Part shown: positions 44,001 through 51,649 of the stretch, in pieces | Position numbering within the stretch: position 1 is the first letter of the stretch | How the letters are laid out: each line of letters begins with the position of its first letter | DNA from: JANOBD01 sp031411495 | GTDB lineage: Bacteria > Planctomycetota > Phycisphaerae > Tepidisphaerales > Tepidisphaeraceae | Reading direction: 5' to 3' | Assembly: GCA_031411495.1 (NCBI GenBank) | Contig: JANOBD010000151.1 | Location: 1-64,000 of the forward strand | DNA: 64,000 nt | Translations under genes and position numbers: made by a program | The notes under the pieces: generated by a model | Databases searched by the model: none | Seen by the model: only the letters and a program-made list of their open reading frames with translations | What the model was told of the DNA's origin: nothing

Positions 44001-44227
44001 GCAAAGTTCTGCGGGACTCTGGCAGGCGTGGCGCTGTAGTAGAACTTCCAGTTGCCGTTGAGCAGGTAGAAACGATCGCCGAGGCGTGGATTGAGCGTCA
44101 GCGCCCCCTCGCGCGTCGCCTGCGGAATAAAGTGGCCGCGGGGTGCGATCTGTCCCTTGTTAAAGACGGCAGGATTGACGAAATCCGGTAGGTCGGCCTG
44201 TAGCGATGGCGCGGTCGGCGTGATCAT
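41087..44227 (-). CDS. lacZ: Beta-galactosidase, glycoside hydrolase family 2
   Basis: The 1046-residue enzyme has the five-domain LacZ layout: N-terminal jelly roll (YRREFTLPERW; SRLPSEFEITSFLQPG), immunoglobulin-like domain, TIM barrel, second immunoglobulin-like domain, and the C-terminal Bgal_small_N domain (GPQFQLWRAPIDNDRNY; PQENGSRGGNRFVAL). The acid/base glutamate is E466 in SLGNESDIG and the nucleophile E544 in QCEYAHAMGNG, close to E461 and E537 of E. coli LacZ. It should hydrolyse terminal beta-galactosides. No signal peptide is evident and no lac-type regulator or permease is nearby. The start at 44227 follows family alignment. Confidence 0.95.
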   Translation of the reverse strand: MITPTAPSLQADLPDFVNPAVFNKGQIAPRGHFIPQATREGALTLNPRLGDRFYLLNGNWKFYYSATPARVPQNFADPSLDTAGWDDIAVPGMWQLQREGKYGKPHYTNVQYPIPLDPPFVPSENPTGIYRREFTLPERWTNDQSLTRFFLRFEGIDSVGFIYINGREIGLTKGSRLPSEFEITSFLQPGTNNLAVKVHQWSDATYMEDQDMWWLSGIFRDVYLIARPAVHIEDVRARTLLEERDDYKDADLHVKVKITKHEKSDHTVKIELLDADGASVFTSRNEPAGEVIRVEADIASPRKWSAEDPYLYTLIVQLSDANCVKEVVVQKVGFRQVEIKDGIFNVNGKKVMFKGVNRHEFHPELGRAVPYETMKQDVLIMKRHNINAVRTSHYPPDPRLLDLCDEFGLWVIDECDLETHGFGYGSHPKNPTFWHVYKDACMNRMRKMVERDKNHACIVMWSLGNESDIGPNHFAMYDVARELDPTRPVHYETDKKSELSDIFSKMYASVATMDEIGKGEKDIEHYGEQIKPEVYRAKPFVQCEYAHAMGNGPGALKEYWEAFYKHPRHCGGFVWEWIDHGLWDPKRKMHTYGGDWGEWPHDDNFVIDGLMFPNRKASPAMAELKRAIQPIQIEPVDGATIRVTNRHDHVDLSAYEGRWRLNVDGQTIQSGRVEVPSLSPQASAQITIPLNTLSIDHGSIATLDLSFQVARDTAWAERCHEVAHAQFPIALPTRPMNPRTKPSQRVSMQRGVRELHVAVGESKLEINLESGLLARWRVAGVDRIVQGPQFQLWRAPIDNDRNYRGGWEGRGIHRLRHRVNAVIEKRIDEQTAAVTVTARVAPPVHGFGYDITYQYTIRGDGSIELRTTGNPDGKWPDMFIPRLGLQMVLPATTRRATWLGLGPGENYPDSQLAARFGLWQSSIDALHTDYIRPQENGSRGGNRFVALTAEQGDGLLIWSDSPFAFSAQHHSTQDLTESTHNAHLPRRDEVYVNLDHAQLGLGSNSCGPGPLEAYQLRAVPFEFALTLAVLPSDGVTPLDAYRSRLA

Positions 44228-44382
44228 GAGCGCATCAGTATTCGGCGAGCAGGCTGTATGGGTCAAGCCGCGGAACCGTCCGGCCAGTCGCCGATTCGAT
44301 TCCGACACGGCAATTGCCCGCCAAATTGATGTATGTGACAATGTTTGTCGCGGCTCGTGCGTTGTTGAAATGAGGCACGTTT

Positions 44383-45795
44383 ATGGCACGACTTCATCCA
44401 GCCCTCGAGCCGTACTCACCGTCGAGCGACGACCCTTTCGACGCGACGAAAGTCGCGCACCTGCTCCACCGCGCCGGCTTCGGCGCGACGCTTGAGGAAA
44501 TCGACGCCTACCGATCGCTCGGGCCGAAGCGCGCCGTCGAGAAGCTGCTCGACTTCCCCGATCTCCCCGTCGAGGAGCAAGGCGACGAAGGCCCCGACCT
44601 CTCCGGTATCGAGGGATATCCCAATAACTTCGCCGAGCGGCGAAAGCTGTTCGAAAGCAAGACCCCTCAGGAACGGATGGAACTGCAGAACATGCTGCAG
44701 CGCGCCAATCGCGAAGCCGTGCTGGCGACGGGTCTCTGGTGGCTCCAGCGAATGGTCACCGGCCCGACGCCGCTACAGGAGAAGCTCACGCTCTTCTGGC
44801 ATGGCCACTTCACCACGAGCGCTCGCGACGAGCGGAGTGCCTGGCTCATGTGGCAGCAGAACGAAACACTCCGCCGAAACGCGGCGGGGAACTTCGGCGC
44901 ATTCGTCAAGAACATCTCTCGCGACCCGGCGATGCTCGACTACCTCAACAACCAGCAGAACCGCAAAGGCCGCCCCAACGAGAACTACGCCCGTGAACTG
45001 ATGGAACTGTTCACGCTCGGCATCGGCAATTACACCGAGACCGACATCAAGGAGGCCGCACGCGCCTTCACCGGATGGGGCCACGACGGCGAGAGCTACA
45101 TCTTCCGTCCCTCGCTCCACGACGAAGAACCGAAGAAGTTCTTCGGCGTCACCGGCAAGTTCGACGGCGACGATGTCATTGAGCTGATTCTCAAGCGCAA
45201 CGAGTGCGCGAACTACATTGCCGGAAAACTGTATCGCTTCTTTGTGGCGGAGACCGCTGAAGACGGCGTACTCGCGTCACTCGGCTTTCTTCTGCGCGAA
45301 AGCAAGTACGAGCTCCGCCCGCTGCTCTACACGCTCTTCTCCAGCAAGGCGTTCTACGCCCCGACGGCGATCGGCACCCAGATCAAGAGCCCGGTCCATC
45401 TGCTCACCAGCAGCGCGCGGCTCATGGGGATCGACAATCCCTCCCGCATCCCGCTCATGGGCGTGCTCGAGCAAATGGGCCAGGTGCCGCTGAATCCGCC
45501 GAACGTCAAGGGGTGGCCCGGCGGGAGAATGTGGATCAACACCAGCACGTTGTTCGTCCGCTACAATACGTCGCTCTTGATGGTGAGCCGGATTAACGAA
45601 AAGGATCTCAATCCGAACCGATTGAGCAATCCGCGCGAGATCGTGGCATACTGGCTGGGCCGACTGATTCAAAGGCCGATCGCAGCGGCAAAGCGGGCGA
45701 AGTTAGAAAGTGAACTCGGACCGCGTCCTGACAATGGTGCGATTCGCAGGATGATCGAGTTGATCGTGTCGATGCCGGAGTATCAACTTTGTTGA
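44383..45795 (+). CDS. DUF1800 family protein
   Basis: The 470-residue protein shows DUF1800 signatures: KVAHLLHRAGFGATLEEID, LFWHGHFTTSARD, LDYLNNQQNRKGRPNENYAR, ELMELFTLGIGNYTETDIKE and VKGWPGGRMWINTSTL. The family is always paired with DUF1501, as here, and is abundant in planctomycetes. Its biochemical role is not established. GAGG lies 7 nt before the ATG. An inverted-repeat element separates it from the DUF1501 gene. Confidence 0.9.
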   Translation: MARLHPALEPYSPSSDDPFDATKVAHLLHRAGFGATLEEIDAYRSLGPKRAVEKLLDFPDLPVEEQGDEGPDLSGIEGYPNNFAERRKLFESKTPQERMELQNMLQRANREAVLATGLWWLQRMVTGPTPLQEKLTLFWHGHFTTSARDERSAWLMWQQNETLRRNAAGNFGAFVKNISRDPAMLDYLNNQQNRKGRPNENYARELMELFTLGIGNYTETDIKEAARAFTGWGHDGESYIFRPSLHDEEPKKFFGVTGKFDGDDVIELILKRNECANYIAGKLYRFFVAETAEDGVLASLGFLLRESKYELRPLLYTLFSSKAFYAPTAIGTQIKSPVHLLTSSARLMGIDNPSRIPLMGVLEQMGQVPLNPPNVKGWPGGRMWINTSTLFVRYNTSLLMVSRINEKDLNPNRLSNPREIVAYWLGRLIQRPIAAAKRAKLESELGPRPDNGAIRRMIELIVSMPEYQLC

Positions 45796-45799
45796 GGAT

Positions 45800-45960
45800 C
45801 AGTGGAGAGTGAATAGTCGAGAGTGGAGAGTTCTTATCAAGACTCTCTCCATCGCCTACGAACTCGCCACTCAGAAATGCAAGGAGATGCGGAAAGCAAG
45901 GTGTTGAGTTTGAAGTGTTCGCCCGTGAACTCTCCACTCTCCACTCTCAACTCTCCACTG
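45800..45960. mobile_element. 161-bp inverted-repeat element between DUF1800 and DUF1501
   Basis: 34-bp inverted repeats at 45800-45833 (CAGTGGAGAGTGAATAGTCG start) and 45927-45960 match at 30 of 34 positions. The 93-bp interior has no convincing gene; one frame faintly recalls the end of four-helix-bundle proteins. It looks like a miniature inverted-repeat element or the scar of a lost cassette. Confidence 0.5.
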
Positions 45961-45966
45961 ACGACC

Positions 45967-47289
45967 ATGAAAGACCACATGCATTCCCGTCGCCTGTTCC
46001 TTCAGCACGGCATGGCGCTTCTTGCGGCGACGCCGACGATCCCGATGTTCCTCGACAACACCGCGATGGCGTTCGCCAATGCCGTCGCGTCCCAGGATTC
46101 GGGCAAGGACGGGAAGATCCTCGTGATCGTCCAGCTCTCTGGCGGCAATGACGGGCTCAACACGGTCATTCCGCACGGCGACGACGCTTATCACCGCGCC
46201 CGCCCTGCCATCGGCAAGGCCGCGAAAGATGTGCTGAAGATCGACGGCTACGTCGGCCTGAATCCGAATCTCGCGCCGCTCAAGAGCCTCTTCGACAACG
46301 GGCAGATGTCGATCGTGCAGGGCGTCGGCTATCCCAATCCCAATCGCAGCCACTTCCGCTCGATGGACATCTGGCAAACCGCCGAGCCCGATGACGAACG
46401 CAACACCAGCGGCTGGCTGGGGCGCTACTTCGATTCGTGCTGCAGCGGCGCGGACCCGACAAATCAAATGGACCCGAGTTCGGGCGTCTCGATCGGCGAG
46501 ATCCAACCGTTGGCGATGAAGGGCGAAAAGTTCAGCGCCCTCAGCTTCGAGCGGCCGGACAGCTTCCGTTACAAGGGGAAGAACCTCGACGACTTTGTCG
46601 ACCTGAACAAACCCTTGAGCGATGCGACGCCGACGCGCGATGCGCCGCGCGAAGCAGATGCCGGCAGACGCGGGAAGCCGGTGATCGCGCCCGTTACCGA
46701 AGACGAGCAGCTGAACTTCCTCTCCCGCACAGCGCTTGACGCGCAGGCGAGCAGTGACCGGATTCTCCGTGCCACCGGCGCGCACAAGCCGGGCGTCAGT
46801 TATCCCGGCGGCGAGTTCGGCAACGGCCTGAAGACCATCGCCGCAATGATCCGCGCCGAGATGCCCACCCGCGTCTACTACGTCAGCCTCGGCGGCTTCG
46901 ATACGCACGCGAACCAGGCCGGCCGGCACGATCAACTCATGACGCAGCTCGCGCAAGGCATCGGCGCCTTCATGGAAGATCTGAGGGCCCAGAAGAATGA
47001 TGAACGCGTGCTGCTGATGACCTTCAGCGAGTTCGGTCGACGCGTCGTTCAAAACGCCAGCGGCGGCACCGACCACGGCGCGGCCGCGCCGCTCATGCTC
47101 TTCGGCTCGCGCCTCAAGCAGGGCCTGATCGGCAAGCACCCTTCGCTCACCGATCTCGACGCCGGCGACCTGAAATACAACGTGGATTTCCGCAGCGTCT
47201 ATGCCAGCATCCTCCAGAATTGGCTCGACACGCCGAGCAAGCCGATCCTGGGAAGGCAGTACCAGACGTTTGATCTGGTGCGGGGATGA
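45967..47289 (+). CDS. DUF1501 family protein with Tat signal
   Basis: The 440-residue protein begins with a twin-arginine signal (HSRRLFLQHGMALLAATPTI). The sulfatase/phosphatase-like DUF1501 fold follows: LVIVQLSGGNDGLNTVIPHG, GYPNPNRSHFRSMDIW, YYVSLGGFDTHANQAGRHDQ and MTFSEFGRRVVQNASGGTDH. It is exported folded and probably acts with the DUF1800 partner. The start at 45967 lies 6 nt after the right inverted repeat, so the element may provide the leader; upstream in-frame codons are inside the repeat. Confidence 0.9.
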   Translation: MKDHMHSRRLFLQHGMALLAATPTIPMFLDNTAMAFANAVASQDSGKDGKILVIVQLSGGNDGLNTVIPHGDDAYHRARPAIGKAAKDVLKIDGYVGLNPNLAPLKSLFDNGQMSIVQGVGYPNPNRSHFRSMDIWQTAEPDDERNTSGWLGRYFDSCCSGADPTNQMDPSSGVSIGEIQPLAMKGEKFSALSFERPDSFRYKGKNLDDFVDLNKPLSDATPTRDAPREADAGRRGKPVIAPVTEDEQLNFLSRTALDAQASSDRILRATGAHKPGVSYPGGEFGNGLKTIAAMIRAEMPTRVYYVSLGGFDTHANQAGRHDQLMTQLAQGIGAFMEDLRAQKNDERVLLMTFSEFGRRVVQNASGGTDHGAAAPLMLFGSRLKQGLIGKHPSLTDLDAGDLKYNVDFRSVYASILQNWLDTPSKPILGRQYQTFDLVRG

Positions 47290-47294
47290 TCCCG

Positions 47295-47999
47295 CTACTT
47301 TGAAATCATGGAGACGATATCCTGCGCCGACATCGCTCTCCATTCCCCCGATTTCACTTCTCCAAGTTCGAGCGACCCGATGCGCTCGCGATGCAGCGTC
47401 TCCACGTGGTTCCCCACCGCGGCGAACATCCGCCGCACCTGGTGATAGCGCCCTTCGAGGATCGTCAGCCGGGCTGTCCGTTCATCAATCACTTCAAGCT
47501 GTGCAGGCAGAAGCGGCTTCGGGTCATTTTCCAGCATCAGCGTTCCGGATGCGAACCGCTCGCCTTCATCGCCACTTAAGGGATTTGCCAAGCCGACGCG
47601 GTAGACCTTGGCCACGTGCTTCTTCGGGCTGGTGAGGCGATGTACGAGTGCGCCATCATCCGTCACGATCAGCAGACCGCTGGTTTCCTTGTCCAGCCGT
47701 CCTACCGTGGTGACGATCGGATTTCGCTGCAGCCATCGCTCCGGCAACAGATCGTAGACGAGTTGGCCCTCGCCTTCGTCGTGGCTGCAGACGACGCCGA
47801 GCGGCTTGTGAACGATCGCATAGATCTGTGCGGGGTCCGCCGGTTCACCATCGATCGTGATCGCGTCGCCATCCACGCGTTGATCTTCTTTGAGAATCCG
47901 AACGCCTTTCTCGCAAACCGCGACCTCTTTCAGATATCGGCGCGCGGTCGATCGGGTGCAGTAGCCTCGTGAGGAAAGGAGCTTGTCAAGTCGAATCAT
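47295..47999 (-). CDS. rsuA: 16S rRNA pseudouridine synthase (RsuA family)
   Basis: The 234-residue enzyme has an S4-like N-terminus (MIRLDKLLSSRGYCTRSTAR) and the RluB/RsuA catalytic domain with GRLDKETSGLLIVTDDG, where D103 is the nucleophile. It continues with KVYRVGLANPLSGDE and EGRYHQVRRMFAAVGNHV. It converts a specific 16S rRNA uridine to pseudouridine; the exact site (516 in E. coli) is assumed from family. It converges on DUF1501 with a 5-nt gap, and its ATG overlaps the stop of a tiny upstream frame. Confidence 0.9.
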   Translation of the reverse strand: MIRLDKLLSSRGYCTRSTARRYLKEVAVCEKGVRILKEDQRVDGDAITIDGEPADPAQIYAIVHKPLGVVCSHDEGEGQLVYDLLPERWLQRNPIVTTVGRLDKETSGLLIVTDDGALVHRLTSPKKHVAKVYRVGLANPLSGDEGERFASGTLMLENDPKPLLPAQLEVIDERTARLTILEGRYHQVRRMFAAVGNHVETLHRERIGSLELGEVKSGEWRAMSAQDIVSMISK

Positions 48000-48097
48000 G
48001 AGTCTACTCTCTTACCGATCCCGCCTCGTATCGCTTGCAGGCCGATCATCTCGTACAAAACGATCGTCCCGGCGAAACCGATCGCAAGATGGCGCAT
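47996..48097 (-). CDS. Possible 33-aa membrane peptide coupled to rsuA
   Basis: The frame starts at 48097 and reads MRHLAIGFAGTIVLYEMIGL, ending GGIGKRVDS. It has one hydrophobic helix followed by a basic tail. Its TGA overlaps the rsuA ATG (ATGA), the layout of translational coupling. No ribosome site is seen, so it may be a chance leader frame. Confidence 0.35.
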   Translation of the reverse strand: MRHLAIGFAGTIVLYEMIGLQAIRGGIGKRVDS

Positions 48098-48443
48098 GAG
48101 GATTTTGGTGGACAGTCTGAATCCGCGCGTTAGCTTTCACTCATCTGTGGTGCCGATGTTCGGCAATTCGACCGAACGCGCCCGGCACGACAGGCGTAGT
48201 ATCCATTGTGCCGATATCATTCCATAGCGGCACGGGAAGTCGGAAGGATTCGCTTCTAACGGTTTATCCATTCGGAACCGTTCGTTCTTTGGCAAAGCGG
48301 TGGCATGTCGCATGACGCGGCGGTCGGTTGCCTTTCGTTTCGAACCCGATCGCATCTTTGCTCGCTCACGTCCGCGGCTCGCCAACGCGCTGGTCGATGT
48401 GCTGACCCGTTCAGCGCACCGTCCGATTGATTGGAGTTCAACC
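48098..48443. promoter_or_regulatory. Leader and promoter region of prkA
   Basis: About 345 nt without a gene between divergent units. It contains an inverted repeat AACGGTT (48258-48264) and AACCGTT (48276-48282), a possible operator. A frame upstream of the prkA ATG is open but lacks family similarity. Confidence 0.35.
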
Positions 48444-50519
48444 ATGGCAAGATCCAACTCGATGATCGCGTCGATTATCGATCGCAAGCTCGATACCGCC
48501 GGCTATCGCGAACAGCACTGGGAAGGCACCTTCTGGGATTACCTTGAGATCGTCGAACAGAACCCGCGTGTCCTGCGCAACGCCTTCCAGCGCTGCTACG
48601 ACATGATCAACAGCTTCGGCACCGAGACGGTGACGATGTTCAAACAGGAAGTGACGCGCTATAAGTTCTTCTCCGACCCGATCGACAAAGGCGCGGATGC
48701 GATCTTCGGCCTCGAAAACCCGCTGATGACCTTCGTCGACTTCTTCAAGTCCGCCGCGCAGGGCTACGGCACCGAGCGGCGCATCCTCCTGCTGCACGGC
48801 CCGGTCGGTTCGAGCAAATCGACGATCGCCCGCCTGCTTAAGAAGGGCCTCGAGCACTACAGCAAGACCGATGAAGGCAAGCTCTACACCTATCACTGGC
48901 GGCTGCCGGCGTCGATCATTGGCGCCGAGCACGCCGAGATGCCCGTGCTCTGCCCGATGCACGAAGAGCCGCTGCTGCTCATCCCGCCGACGGTTCGCAA
49001 GGACGTCATCGCGGCGATGAACGAAAAGCTGCCGGATGATCGGAAGATCCGCCTCAACGGCGAAGTGAACCCCTTCTGCCGGAAGATCATGAGCGATCTG
49101 CTCGACCTCTACGACGGCGACTGGAAGAAGGCGATGGATCACGTCGTCGTGAAGCGCCTGATCCTCAGCGAAAAGGATCGCCGCGGCATCGGCACATTCC
49201 AGCCGAAGGATGAGAAGAACCAGGACTCCACCGAACTCACCGGCGACATCAACTACCGCAAGATCGCCGAGTACGGGTCCGATTCCGACCCGCGCGCCTT
49301 CAACTTCGACGGCGAACTCTGCATTGCCAACCGCGGCATCGTGGAGTTCATCGAAGTGCTCAAGCTCGACGTCGCATTCTTGTATGACCTGCTCGGCGCC
49401 TCCCAGGAGCGGGTCATCAAGCCCAAGAAGTTCGCGCACACCTACATCGACGAGGTCATCCTCGGCCACACCAACGAACCCGAGTACAAGAAGCTCCAGA
49501 ACAACGAGATGATGGAGGCGTTCCGCGACCGCACGATCAAGATCGACGTCCCGTACAACACGCGACTCGATGACGAGATCAAGATCTACCAGAAAGACTT
49601 TTCCGCCGACAAAGTCCGCGGGGTGCACATCGCGCCCCACACGCTCGAGGTCGCTGCCATGTGGGCCGTGCTCACGCGCCTCGAAGACCCCAAGAAGGCG
49701 GGCATCAACAAGATCCAGAAGCTCAAGCTCTATAACGGCAAGAACATCCCCGGCCTGACCGAAGATTCGGTGAAGGAGCTGAAAGACGAGAACCCGCGCG
49801 AAGGCATGCACGGCATCTCGCCGCGCTACATCCAGGACAAGATCAGCAACTCGCTCGTCTCCTCGCAGGCGCATCTCGAGAAGACGATCAACCCGTTCAT
49901 GGTGATGAACGAGCTCGAGAACGGCATGAGCCATCACTCGCTCATCACGGATGAAGAGAAGAAGAAGGAATACCGCGAGCTGCTCGCCGTCGTGCGCGAG
50001 GAATACGAAGACATCATCAAGTACGAAGTCCAGCGGGCGATCAGCGCCGATGAAGACGCAATCAAGCGCCTCGCGGCCAACTACATCGAGAATGTTCGCG
50101 CCTACACCCAGCACGAGCGCGTCCGCAACCGCTACACCGGCCGCGATGAAGACCCGGATGAGCGGCTCATGCGGTCGATCGAGGAGAAGATCGACATCCC
50201 CGACAGCCGCAAGGACGACTTCCGGCAGGAGATCATGAACTACATCGGCGCGCTCGCGCTGGATGGGAAGAAGTTCGAATACAACACGAACGCAAGACTC
50301 CTGCGCGCGCTCGAACTGAAGCTGTTCGAAGACCAGCGGGATACGATCAAGCTGAAAAACCTCGTGAGCGCGGTCGTGGACGATGAGACGCAGCAGAAGA
50401 TCGACGTGGTGAAGCAGCGGCTCATCAAGTACTTCGGCTACAACGAGGCGAGCGCAACGGACGTGCTCAATTACGTCGCGAGCATTTTCGCGAGAGGAGA
50501 TTCCAAGCAGGATGATTGA
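48444..50519 (+). CDS. prkA: PrkA family serine protein kinase / AAA+ protein
   Basis: The 691-residue protein has the PrkA AAA+ N-terminal domain with P-loop GPVGSSKST (about residues 120-128) and family blocks WEGTFWDYLEIVEQNP, YHWRLPASIIGAEHAE, CPMHEEPLLLIPP and YNTRLDDEIKIYQKDF. The C-terminal PrkA domain contains INPFMVMNELENGMSHHSLI. Relatives (YeaG in E. coli) function in nitrogen and stationary-phase stress adaptation, along with YeaH and SpoVR. GGAG lies 7 nt before the ATG. The yeaH gene is about 1.1 kb downstream; SpoVR is not in the window. Confidence 0.95.
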   Translation: MARSNSMIASIIDRKLDTAGYREQHWEGTFWDYLEIVEQNPRVLRNAFQRCYDMINSFGTETVTMFKQEVTRYKFFSDPIDKGADAIFGLENPLMTFVDFFKSAAQGYGTERRILLLHGPVGSSKSTIARLLKKGLEHYSKTDEGKLYTYHWRLPASIIGAEHAEMPVLCPMHEEPLLLIPPTVRKDVIAAMNEKLPDDRKIRLNGEVNPFCRKIMSDLLDLYDGDWKKAMDHVVVKRLILSEKDRRGIGTFQPKDEKNQDSTELTGDINYRKIAEYGSDSDPRAFNFDGELCIANRGIVEFIEVLKLDVAFLYDLLGASQERVIKPKKFAHTYIDEVILGHTNEPEYKKLQNNEMMEAFRDRTIKIDVPYNTRLDDEIKIYQKDFSADKVRGVHIAPHTLEVAAMWAVLTRLEDPKKAGINKIQKLKLYNGKNIPGLTEDSVKELKDENPREGMHGISPRYIQDKISNSLVSSQAHLEKTINPFMVMNELENGMSHHSLITDEEKKKEYRELLAVVREEYEDIIKYEVQRAISADEDAIKRLAANYIENVRAYTQHERVRNRYTGRDEDPDERLMRSIEEKIDIPDSRKDDFRQEIMNYIGALALDGKKFEYNTNARLLRALELKLFEDQRDTIKLKNLVSAVVDDETQQKIDVVKQRLIKYFGYNEASATDVLNYVASIFARGDSKQDD

Positions 50520-50531
50520 TGTGGGTCCTAG

Positions 50532-50600
50532 GTGGCATGGCCGTCCCGGCCTTAGGCGGAGGCCTCGCCTCCGCATTCACGGGCGGGACGCTAGTGCCAC
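50532..50600. repeat. REP-like palindromic element after prkA
   Basis: Outer arms GTGGCATGGCCGTCCCG (50532-50548) and CGGGACGCTAGTGCCAC (50584-50600) are inverted, with an inner inverted pair GGCGGAGGC/GCCTCCG. It fills the gap between converging genes and is another REP family. Confidence 0.55.
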
Positions 50601-50602
50601 GT

Positions 50603-50959
50603 TTAGAATTGGCCGGTGCCAAGCATCACCAGCGTGCAGCCTCGAACGGCTTCGATGCCCTCCTGTGTCGCACGCGTTTCGAACTCGGGGTTCTCGGTGC
50701 CGGGGTTGAAGATGATCCGCTCAGGGTGCAGCGAAAGGAAGTATTCGACCAGCGGCCCTTGGCGGATCGGGTTGAGATAGAGTGAGATGGTGTGGATGCC
50801 GGTCAGAACCGGCGTGCCGGTGAGGATCGGCACACCGTCGGACTCGCCCTCGCGAAGTCCGAGCGCGGCGACATCGTGGCCGTGCTCGATAAGTTTGCGG
50901 ACGGCCATGTTCGCGTAACGATCCGCACCGGGGCTGACGCCGACGACGAGAGTTTTCAT
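50603..50959 (-). CDS. CoA-binding domain protein (YccU-like)
   Basis: The 118-residue protein is a single Rossmann-type CoA-binding domain: MKTLVVGVSPGADRYANMAV, a strand with HGHDVAALGLREGESDGVPI, and LHPERIIFNPGTENPEFETR with the conserved NPG. Such proteins bind coenzyme A or act as redox-linked scaffolds; function is not established. It is inserted in opposite orientation within the prkA-yeaH region. The start matches the family. Confidence 0.82.
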   Translation of the reverse strand: MKTLVVGVSPGADRYANMAVRKLIEHGHDVAALGLREGESDGVPILTGTPVLTGIHTISLYLNPIRQGPLVEYFLSLHPERIIFNPGTENPEFETRATQEGIEAVRGCTLVMLGTGQF

Positions 50960-51173
50960 GAAGGATGATAGGCATTGGAGTTGTGCGGCTGGCTAGAGCT
51001 GTCACCCAGAGCGTACACGTTCGAGCACTCAGTGCAGGCCCGCGAAGAGTCTAGCGTCGTGGGCTGGATGCAAGTGTTCGCCGCGAGCGCCAAGACCTCT
51101 GCTCCAGATGCTTCGGGAGTACACTCAGCATGACCCGTCGAGGAAACACACAGGCAACTTGGAGGCCGACACG

Positions 51174-51398
51174 ATGAAAACCGGATCCCTCAAACTCACC
51201 CTGCTCGGCCTGCTCTGCATGGCCTTCTTCACCCTCACCGACCCGCGCTTCGGCCTCGGCGACACGCTGGATGGCAACGCCAACACCAACCTCGTCGACG
51301 CCATGCACGCCCTCTGGCCCGGCACGGTCGTCGGGCTGGCCGGAAGTGGGATGGTCGTGTTGATCGGGCTATGGTTGGGAGTACGTAAACATGCATAG
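51174..51398 (+). CDS. Small membrane protein, 74 aa
   Basis: The protein has two hydrophobic segments (LKLTLLGLLCMAFFTLT and GTVVGLAGSGMVVLIGLWLG) around a short loop (RFGLGDTLDGNANTNLVDAM). The ATG at 51174 follows GGAGGCC at good spacing. The family is unknown. It lies before another tiny membrane protein and yeaH in the same direction. Confidence 0.6.
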   Translation: MKTGSLKLTLLGLLCMAFFTLTDPRFGLGDTLDGNANTNLVDAMHALWPGTVVGLAGSGMVVLIGLWLGVRKHA

Positions 51399-51424
51399 CC
51401 GCCGCTGGACGCGGATGAACGCAG

Positions 51425-51646
51425 ATGATGAATGCTCGCAAACAACGTCTGATCGGAATCGGCCTCTGCTCGATCGGAGTTCTCTTCTTGTTTCTCGCCA
51501 CCACGCTGCTCACGACCAACAAGAATCTCCTGATCGGGCTCGGCCTTTGTGGTGGATGTTTCGTCGTCGCGGGAATGCGAGAACTGAATCGAACTGCCGG
51601 TCCCCCTTACGACATTCGGCGATCGATTCTTGGCAATCGGAAATGA
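51425..51646 (+). CDS. Small membrane protein, 73 aa
   Basis: Two adjacent hydrophobic helices (IGIGLCSIGVLFLFLATTLL and LLIGLGLCGGCFVVAGM) form a probable hairpin, with a basic N-terminus (MMNARKQR) and a polar tail. It ends 3 nt before the yeaH start, so it is almost certainly co-transcribed with it. The family is unknown. Confidence 0.6.
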   Translation: MMNARKQRLIGIGLCSIGVLFLFLATTLLTTNKNLLIGLGLCGGCFVVAGMRELNRTAGPPYDIRRSILGNRK

Positions 51647-51649
51647 CCC

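Noticed and set aside
42425..44191. 588-codon plus-strand frame inside lacZ
   Set aside because: Antisense shadow of lacZ, whose catalytic residues and domains are clear.
45871..47343. 490-codon minus-strand frame opposite DUF1501
   Set aside because: Shadow; the plus strand has a Tat signal and all DUF1501 motifs.
48438..50576. 712-codon open frame on the minus strand opposite prkA
   Set aside because: Shadow of strong third-position GC bias in prkA; no family motif, composition typical of antisense frames.
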